Position numbers and translations under genes: made by a program. A stretch of 40,201 nucleotides of DNA from Irineochytrium annulatum (taxonomy: Eukaryota; Chytridiomycota; Chytridiomycetes; Chytridiales; Chytridiaceae), in contig JADGJL010000118.1 of the NCBI GenBank assembly GCA_027600665.1, positions 1-40,201 of the forward strand. The letters run 5' to 3'. The number at the start of each line of letters is the position of its first letter. The first letter of the stretch is position 1. The notes below the pieces were generated by a model. That model searched no databases, had not been told where the DNA came from, and was given only the letters and a program-made list of their open reading frames with translations. This document shows positions 33,055 through 40,201 of this stretch, one piece after another.

Positions 33055-34251
33055 CTACTGCACGATGATAGCTGCACTTGGAACTAGCCCCAAGTCCTTC
33101 AGAGACTTGTCCGACCCCGTCAGCGGCTTCCTCAAGAAGACCATCTTAAATCCCGGCTGCACATCCTCCTGCTTCGACAGAAAATCAATCAGGCTCTGCA
33201 GGGTATCGTCGCTTTTGAAGCTCTGCGTTATGACCCGATCTGGGAGACGGAAATGTATCCTCGCCTCGGCGTAATCCTTCGAGATTGTTGCGGGGACCGC
33301 AACAGCCGGCTTCGCCGATCCCGACGCCTCATCCGTCGGCAGCCCTTGACGCAGCTGCTTCTCACGTTCAATCTGTTGTGCGGTTAGACAAAACGGCTGT
33401 CGTGCACCGACCTTCGCTGCCCGATCTCGCTTGTCCTGTTCAATCTACATCGTATATCAGTTCAACATTCCCCTAATGTGTAAAAACAACCTGCGCCTTG
33501 ATCTTCGCCTTTGCGATCCTATCCTCCTCCTTCTCACGAAGCTTCTCATCCATCGCCTTCTTCATCTCGGCCTCCTTCATCTGTTCCTTGATCGCCACCA
33601 TCTCCTGCCCTGTCTTTCTTCGGACCTTCTCCTTCGACTTCTCCTCCTCCTTCTCCAACAGGCGCTTCTCCTCGCGCTTCAGCGCCATCCGGGCCTTCAG
33701 TTCTTCCAGCTTCTTCTTCTTCTCTTCCTCCGTCAACGGCTTGATAACCTGAGTCGATTCCGAGAAGTTGGTGTGCTGCGTTTTGATAGCGTGCCCCTCC
33801 GCCGCGGCAGCTGCATGCTCGTCAGCTGCTTCAAAGCTCAATAACGATATTCACCATCTCGAAGCATACGGCCGCAATCGTCGCAGACGAGGCTCTGCGC
33901 CGTAGCTTGGTCCGCCGTGATTTCTCCATCATCGGCCTCCTCCATCTTAGTATCCTGGTCAAATGACTCCTCCGGGTCATCCGCGTGGGCAACCAGCCTG
34001 ACTGAGTCAATACGCCGTATGCGGCATGCACCTCCACGGCAACTCACCAATCCATCGCCGGTTGCAGCCCGGCATTCTTCGTTACCCTTAGATATCGTTT
34101 CATTAGTGATATCATGTGGTTGACAGCTTACGCCAATGCACGGGTAACTCGCTTCTGGCTGAATCCCTTCGCTGTCGGTTAAAACGAGATCGTCCGACGG
34201 AAAGCGTCTCGTCATTACCATTTCCAGGAGCATTTCGCGGTCGCCGGCCAT
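33055..34251 (-). CDS. UBXN1: UBXN1/SAKS1-type UBA-UBX protein (p97/Cdc48 adaptor)
   Basis: Seven exons: 34219-34251, 34132-34166, 34048-34086, 33855-33997, 33491-33810, 33412-33444 and 33055-33372, giving 306 residues, the usual size. Joined, the first exons give a UBA domain (REMLLEMGFSQKRVTRALAV, AMDWLVAHADDPEE). Next is the family's conserved segment with LVCDDCGRMLRD and TNFSESTQVIKPLTEEEK, then a long charged coiled coil, and a C-terminal UBX domain (ARIHFRLPDRVITQSFKSDD, LVPSAAIIVQ). Such proteins bring ubiquitylated clients to p97/Cdc48, including ER-associated degradation. Two choices are uncertain: exon 5 could start earlier (33825, leaving a 29-nt intron), and the 39-nt intron 33373-33411 is in frame and could be retained; removing it gives the smoother coiled coil. 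Adjacent to IRE1 on the same strand. Confidence 0.93.
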
Positions 34252-35093
34252 GATGTCGCGAAGGTGGACCTCGGCGGGTCGTAGGAATGGTCGACAGTCA
34301 ACTTCTTGATTTGTGCATTCACAACCTTGCTAACTAAGTTGACATTAAACGCTTTATATGTTTCCGTAAGCATAAGATACAATGCAATGTGTGAGGAAAC
34401 CCAAGAAAGTGAAGGATGGCGTGAGGAAGAAATAGTCCTTAGAAGATATCCCCCCTGTCGATCGAAACATCACGGATACTGAGCTAAAAAAGGAAGTGAG
34501 TTAAATAAATACAAAAAAAGGCATTCAAAAAAAAAAAAAAAAAAGAAAAGACCCATTCGGACATCTACAAAATGGTAGACGAGAAGGCATTTTCGGTAAA
34601 AAATTACATAACAATAACAACACGGACTTGTAAAGGGCAGAGTCAGAGCTGTTTGACTAAAATAAACAAAGGAAGCCACTTCAGGAGGATAGTAAGATTC
34701 AGTCACTTATATCAGAGGCAGTGGGAATCAGAACATTTCCTTGAGAAAGTTACCAGCGCTAAATCGTCATCGTTATCCGTGTTCAACGTGTCCGCTAAGT
34801 ATTGAAAAGTGGATTAAAATTTCTTCTTCAATGTCCTATGCACAACCATTTGTTCTTCGTACGCTCCTCGCAGCGTACTCGTACCATGTACTCATTCATG
34901 ACGTCCTTTGCCCATTTAACCAATATCATCGCATTGCCCGCGAAAGGGTCTATCACAGTTCGAAGCGATGAACGAACAGCGCAAAGGTTCTAATCGTTGC
35001 GAATCAGAATTGGAAACAGCACGAGTTTCGGCCGTCATTTCTTGCCACGCTTCTTGGCGTGTCTCCGACGTTTGCAACCACGAACAAAAGTGA
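34252..35093. promoter_or_regulatory. divergent upstream region of UBXN1 and EFHB
   Basis: 842 bp between two divergent start codons, AT-rich, with a poly(A) run at 34527-34544. No supported gene. It should contain two promoters. Confidence 0.35.
34527..34544 (+). repeat. poly(A) run of 18
   Basis: Uninterrupted run of 18 A, followed by G and more A. It could be a plain homopolymer promoter tract or the tail of an old retroposed sequence; no target-site duplication was seen. Confidence 0.8.
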
Positions 35094-36988
35094 ATGGCGA
35101 AGCCAGGAGATTTAACGGAAAACGCAACTTATCCAGAGCAGTTGGTGATAACGACGCGTCAGAGCTACATAGAGCAGCTCACGTATCAGAGCCATCGTGA
35201 TCAGCCTGTCGCGTGGAGCGGTAACGGCCTGGAAATCAGGATTTACAACGCGCGAACCTCTTGACGGCCCTCGACGGCGTCCCATCAGCGGCGATATGAG
35301 AACGCAGAAGATCCCGGGGCCGCGGCCGGATCCCCATCCTGAGGTCCCCGCGGTAAGCCTTCGACGCTGCTACTCATGCTAACTGCTGATGAAGGCTGGT
35401 TACGTTATTGACGCCAACGTTTTGACCACCTCGGCGAAGTGCCTTGACCATGGCGACCGCGAGCCGGTATATCTGTCTGCGGCTCTACTCTGCTTCCTTT
35501 CTGATGCCCGTTCTGTGTTTTCTCTAGTACAAACATACTACTCTGGAGCTTCCCGTGGCTCACCTCCCATGCAAGCTCCCGAAGAACATCACCGATTTGA
35601 CGGAAACAGCCAGGAAGATGGAGCACGGCGTAAAAATGAGCTTTGGGCCACCTGTGAGTTTGGAGAGTTGGTTGGAGGTTGGGCTTGAGCTGACTACTGA
35701 GATTTGCGTACAGGTCGCTGAGGTTTTGTGCCCGCCGACGCAGCATCATCTGCTTGAGGACCGGGAGCGGAGGAGGGAGAAGCTGTACCGGCGCACTGAG
35801 CATAAGCTATTGGGTAAGAGTTGGAGCATGGATGGTTGCGTGTTTTAACTTCAGTGTGAAGGCCGCACCATTCCGACTAGAAACACTTTGCCGCTTTTCA
35901 CCGGCCATCCTGGCTTCCGTTTCGGTGTTCCGACCATAGATGACATCACGGCGGCGGAGATCATGTACCCGCCGCCGGAGGAGCCTACGGCCGACGACGA
36001 CAAGATACGCGCTCGGTATATTTTGAGTCATGAATCATTCTTGCCAGGTGAGCCACCTCACCGACTGAATGAGGTTGTCTGAAAAATGGCTTAAGGGGAG
36101 AAGAAGCATTACTACGGACCGGATTTCAAAGTACCGGATCGGGGCAACGAGACCGGCAGGCAATACAACAACAATGTTGGAACCCGAACCAAGGAGGTGC
36201 TGTACTCGGCGGTAGAGCTGAACAAGTAATGCGTTCTTATGCCTTTCGCTTGTAGGTTGACTTTTTTACAGGGAGACTCACACCAAAGTCATAAGCAAGA
36301 GGTTGGCGGAATGGCGGGACAAACGCCGGCCACGGCTCGGCTGTGTGCATGATCCGTATGTTTTTTGATTCTATCACGGATCTATTTAACACCTCGCCAG
36401 CATCAAGGACACCATGTCACACCTCCCGTCGGACCACGCCTTCGGCGTCAGCTTTGAGCCGGACGAGTATAAAGTTGGCGACCTGATCGGGTACGGCCGA
36501 AGGAAGCCGGCCTTCGCCGAGGAGAACAGATCGGCGCCGGACTTAATTGTCAGCGCGAGGTTGAGGAAGCAGAAGATGATGGAGGAGATCGCACCTAAGA
36601 TCACGTCCACGCCCGTTGGGGGGGTGAGGCCTGAGAGGTACGCGCTGGTGCCTGAGACGATGGTGTTTGGGCTTCCCACTGTGCGCGGGAGGAAGCGGCC
36701 GGGTTACCATAAAAAGTTGGACGACGAGAACAACTACGGCGATCAACTTTGCGCAAAAGGTCGGTGCTCGCCAGCCTTACAGCTTTGTTTTAGACGCATC
36801 TTATGTGCTGACGGACTTGAATTCTTTCCGCAGCCCTGCTCCTGCCGACTCCTTTGAATACATACGGCCCCGACCTTCTCGACACCCTGCGCCGCCAGTT
36901 CAAGAGTGAGCGAGATGAGCGGAATCACTATGAGCAGGCTATCTGCCCACGCAAGGTTCCCGCGATCCCGGCTGTTATGACGGCTTAA
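35094..36988 (+). CDS. EFHB: EFHB/CFAP21-like flagellar protein lacking EF hands
   Basis: Ten exons: 35094-35196, 35240-35352, 35395-35466, 35528-35653, 35714-35813, 35862-36047, 36096-36225, 36272-36355, 36401-36759 and 36834-36988, giving 475 residues, shorter than human EFHB (about 830). Family segments: RARYILSHESFLPGE then HYYGPDFKVPDRGNETGRQY, EVLYSAVELNKETHTKVIS, DPIKDTMSHLPSDHAFGVSF, DEYKVGDLIGYG, and the end block ENNYGDQLCAKALLLPTPLN. In animal EFHB two EF hands lie between the FGV/GDLI block and the last NYGD block. Here only a linker of about 60 residues is present and no DxDxDG loop is visible. EFHB/CFAP21 lines the inside of axonemal doublet microtubules, so this gene indicates a motile flagellum. 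Divergent from UBXN1. Confidence 0.88.
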
Positions 36989-37090
36989 GACTTGTATACA
37001 GTGAAATTAGAAATAGATCACTTCATTTAGTCTCTGAGTGGCTTTTGACAATGTGAATCTCCACATCTGCACGATACGGCCCCCACCGCG

Positions 37091-37372
37091 ATGCCTACGA
37101 CGCGATTGAAGATGCAGTCGCCTATGCACAAAGGCCCCTGCATGCTTGATGAGCGTGTTGACGCGAAGAGGTCGCTCACCGTGCTCAATATACGCGAGGA
37201 GATGGCGGCTCTGCGACGGTCGCCTAGAGGGGCACGGAGGCCGATGGCGGTCACCTCGCCGCTTCAAGGGGACGATCTCGAGGAAGAGGTGGAGGGCGAT
37301 GAGGATGACAGGGAGAATGACGATACTCTCACGATCGGGCTTAGGTCACATTTCAAGACTGCTACCCGTTAA
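37091..37372 (+). CDS. small ORF with basic N-terminus and acidic C-terminus
   Basis: ATG-initiated frame of 93 residues. Seen: basic start (MPTTRLKMQSPMHKGP), helix (LTVLNIREEMAALRR), then an acidic run (DDLEEEVEGDEDDRENDD) and a short end. The change from basic to acidic is protein-like and the codons use GC-rich third bases like the neighbours. No family recognised. It lies only about 100 bp after EFHB on the same strand, so it could also be a transcribed 3' region or a later exon. Confidence 0.4.
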   Translation: MPTTRLKMQSPMHKGPCMLDERVDAKRSLTVLNIREEMAALRRSPRGARRPMAVTSPLQGDDLEEEVEGDEDDRENDDTLTIGLRSHFKTATR

Positions 37373-37740
37373 GTTGATCAAAAGAATCTTATGAAGCGTT
37401 GGGAGAACGCGAAATGGGACAGCGGTTTGTTTCTTAATTATTCTTTTTTCTTTTCTCTCTTTGTTCTATCTTCCCACAGCCCTTTCGCCGTTTCTAGTGA
37501 CGTGACAAAATTAGAACATGTTTTCATGACCTTCGACATGAGCTTTGCGAGCTAAGAAAAAATGGGCCCGCAAATTGTACGAATTCTTTTCAGATCACCA
37601 GGTATCTTGCCTGGCGGGAGCTTTGGAGTTCCGCGAAACTGTACAGCAGTTATTTATTTATTCATTTACTTATTTTTTTTTGGATAATTGCTGCACAAGA
37701 TATTGTCCATTACACGTCGACATCAGCCTACGCTTTTGAA
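37373..37740. other. convergent intergenic region
   Basis: AT-rich, T-rich spacer of 368 bp before the 3' end of the CCDC112-like gene. No gene seen. Confidence 0.4.
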
Positions 37741-40201
37741 TTAAAGTCCCCGTCTCCATGTTGGCACATGCCTGCATATTTCGCGTCACTTCTGGAACGT
37801 AAGGCACGAAATATGACAAACCTTTTGGGTATCGGTGTGGTCATGAACTTCCGCTGCGCTAACTCCGTGTCATCCCATTTTGGCGCTGAAAGTCTGGACT
37901 GGAGGCCCTGTGTCGGTTTTAGCAGCCGCGCCGGATCCCTCTCGATAGTCACAGCCACCTGAGCATTGGCAGACGCCGCCGTTAGCACTCCGAATGCCTC
38001 GGACTAAGGCCATCTTTTTTCTACCTGTGACCGGAGCTTCGCAAGCCTCTCCTCCTTCTCTTGCTCCATCTTTATCCGCATCTCCTCCTTCTCCCTCTTC
38101 TTGCATATTATCTCCGAGTCCTGTTCACAAAAAATTCCCCACATTAAAAGATATTCAACTATAATAATATCGCCACACCAACCCGCTGATTAAACCTCTT
38201 CAGCTCCTCCTGCGCCATGTCGGTTACCACCTTCCTCCGCACGCGCTCGGCCTCCTCCTGTAGCTTCCTCTGCATGACCTCCTGCTGCGTCCGCGTCCTC
38301 ACATACTCCGCCACCTGCCCCTTCAGCTTTGCCTGCTCAGCCCTCCACCGTTTCTGCTGCTCGTGCTGCCGCTGCTTCTCTTCCACCGTGAGCTCGGCCG
38401 CCGCTTTTTCTCGGGCTTTTTGTTCGTCCTAATGGAGAGTGAAGAAGGGGGCTCAACTGATGGGAGCTGGGGAGGGAGGGAGGGGAGGGGGGATAGTAAG
38501 GTTACCTTCCACCGCTGAATTTCCCGCCGGAGCTCCTCCCTCTTCTGGTGCTCCCTCTCCCGCTCCTTCTCGCTTCGCTCCTTTTCGCTGACGGCGGATT
38601 GATCAATCATAGCTTGTGCTTGAATTGCTTGTTCCTGATTTTTTACATACAGGGATCATCAGCAATCTCGATTAAATTAAAGCAAAGCCAGTACATACGG
38701 ATTTCCGCTTCTTCCAGAGCGCGATGGCGGCCTTCTTCGCCTCCAGGAGGTGCGCAAACTTCCGATACCAATCCTCATGCGCCGCCGCCTCTGACAGGCT
38801 AATCCCCGGGATGCCCGACACGCATGACGGCAAAAAGTTTGGGTTGTTCGCCTGTTTTACGGGCAGAATCGCAGTGTGTCAGAAACATACGTCGAGCTCC
38901 GAGCGTCACACACACACCCCATATCTAGTCCTCAGCTTCAAGAACCCCGCATGACTTAGATCATCCCACCCGCCGTAATGCCCGCCATGCTTCACGAGGT
39001 AGTCCTGGAACGCGATGACCTCCGGCAGCACTTTATCCGGATCGGCACGGTGCCGGTTCTCCGCCCCTCTCGCGTCGGCCTTCCCATGATCCCCAACGGA
39101 CGTGACGGCCGTGTCGTCCTTTCTGTCCCAGGACGCAATCCGTTGCTCCATCGTAGACAGGTCCGAGATAAGCCGTTTCTCTTCCAGAGTTAGCTTTTCC
39201 ATCCTGCAGAGCGATTTGAGTAAAGCCGGGATATGGTCAGCGTAAGAATCGCACTCACTTCTCTCTTTCATCCTGCTTGAGTTGTACAAGGTCGGCTTCG
39301 ATGGTCTCCATCAGTGTCTTAACCTCCTGGACATCTACATCGCACTTTAGATTTAACCACATATGTTTCCCGCGTACACGTCGGCGACCGGCCGTCTTTT
39401 AAAAGTGTTGCCTTGAGCTTATCAAGATTATCCTTCACGCGCTCGCCCTGGGTAGCGGCAGCCTTGGCTGCATTTAACCCGATTAACGATTTGGCTATGC
39501 CAGATGACAGGGACTTCGGTGGCCGCACCTTCCCTCGTTCGTAAATCCGCTGCAACCTTTGCAGTAGCGGGATCGAACGCCTCGGCAGCCTCCTCCTTGA
39601 TTCCAGGCCGTGACGTTAGCGTAAACAGATCTCTCTCCACCGCGGATATTCTGTACACGGGGAGGGACAGAGCCACCATGGTAAGCAGGCAAAAAGAGCA
39701 GCTTTGTCGAACCTCGTACGAGCAGAATGCAGTTGCTCAATACACTCCCGCCTCTTCCGCTGCTCCCGCGCCGTCACCTTCCGATCCGTCCTCCAAGTCG
39801 ACGCAATTGCGGAAGCCCTCGACTCTGTCCGCATGAACGACGGCTGGGTGAGTCAGCCAAAGATCGTCAGTCAGTCTCCTTCGAATCTCAACACACACAC
39901 ACACCCACCGGAGGAACGCTTTGGGGCCTCGACCCGCCTACCGTGGACCCCGTCCTCCCACCCGCCGATACCCTTCCCCCTGTCCCGGCGTCCGAAGAGT
40001 CATAACCGTCGTACTCCTCACTCGCCTTATCGTCGTCGTCCTCGCCATCATCCAACCGTAGAAGTCGCTCCGGCAGCAGCCGACTCAGATCCCCGCGGGC
40101 CAAACCACCGCTTGGTGCTGAAGAACCCTCCCCCTCCAAAGCCTCGGCCTCCTCCCCCGGCTCGGGCCCCCCCGCAGCCCCCGGCAGCGGGGCCGCGGGA
40201 G
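37741..40201 (-). CDS. CCDC112: CCDC112-like coiled-coil protein (5' end outside window)
   Basis: Twelve exons seen: 39909 to the edge, 39713-39843, 39529-39650, 39378-39467, 39259-39334, 38918-39203, 38699-38851, 38506-38634, 38183-38428, 38025-38120, 37822-37958 and 37741-37771; about 595 residues are inside the window. The first visible exon is Gly/Pro/Asp-rich; the rest is mostly coiled coil. Family marks: LVKHGGHYGGWDDLSHAGFL then KLRTR, GIPGISLSEAAAHEDWYRKF, KKAAIALWKKRK, IERDPARLLKPTQGLQSR, and the tail PIPKRHVPTWRRGL, which appears only when the last intron is removed. CCDC112 is reported in animals as a centriolar-satellite and cilium-related protein. The start codon lies beyond the right edge or was not identified. 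Confidence 0.9.

Noticed and set aside
34527..34544. Retrotransposon tail at the poly(A) run
   Set aside because: No coding remnant, terminal repeat or target-site duplication is visible nearby; a homopolymer tract in a promoter is enough to explain it.
38461..38505. G-rich tract as a possible regulatory quadruplex
   Set aside because: On the transcribed minus strand it is simply the C-rich pyrimidine tract of a CCDC112 intron.

Overview
The window is nuclear DNA of a eukaryote, most probably a zoosporic (chytrid-type) fungus. Genes are intron-rich, with GT..AG introns mostly 40-75 nt long, and lie close together on both strands. A fungal chitin-synthase activator (Skt5/Chs4 type, with a C-terminal CaaX box) sits in the same window as homologues of cilium and flagellum proteins (EFHB/CFAP21 and CCDC112). 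That pairing is what a flagellate fungus would show. No rRNA, tRNA, CRISPR array or intact transposon was recognised by eye.

Layout, left to right. About 1-756: no convincing gene. 757-3135 (+): single-exon protein with CxxC clusters and an acetyltransferase-like tail. 3561-5487 (-): LYAR-type nucleolar zinc-finger protein. 5831-7176 (+): calponin-homology protein. 7787-9199 (-): Ser/Thr/Ala-rich single-pass membrane protein. 9200-10493: no firm gene, one coding-like fragment. 10494-11424 (+): secreted protein made of four ~48-residue repeats. 12211-13242 (+): unknown protein. 13370-14867 (-): mitochondrial-type ornithine acetyltransferase (ArgJ/Arg7). 15258-15953 (+): putative small secreted protein. 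16297-20171 (+): importin-9/Kap114 in 19 exons. 20414-23756 (-): Skt5-like Sel1-repeat protein. 24093-25164 (-): calcipressin (RCAN). 25635-28133 (-): RanBPM/Gid1-type SPRY-LisH-CTLH protein. 29454-32899 (-): complete IRE1. 33055-34251 (-): UBXN1-type UBA-UBX protein. 35094-36988 (+): EFHB-like protein without its EF hands. 37091-37372 (+): small ORF. 37741 to the right edge (-): CCDC112-like coiled-coil protein, truncated at its 5' side by the window end.

Most gene models were built by joining reading frames at GT..AG sites so that the phase is kept and the joined protein matches the family. Junctions that remove in-frame stops and restore family-typical ends (ArgJ C-terminus, IRE1 RNase, LYAR tail, CCDC112 tail) are strong. 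First exons are the least certain parts. Functionally the window mixes housekeeping genes (arginine synthesis, nuclear import, nucleolus), wall synthesis and calcineurin control, a run of three protein-quality-control genes (RanBPM, IRE1, UBXN1), and flagellar genes. The most novel-looking item is the secreted four-repeat precursor at 10494-11424.
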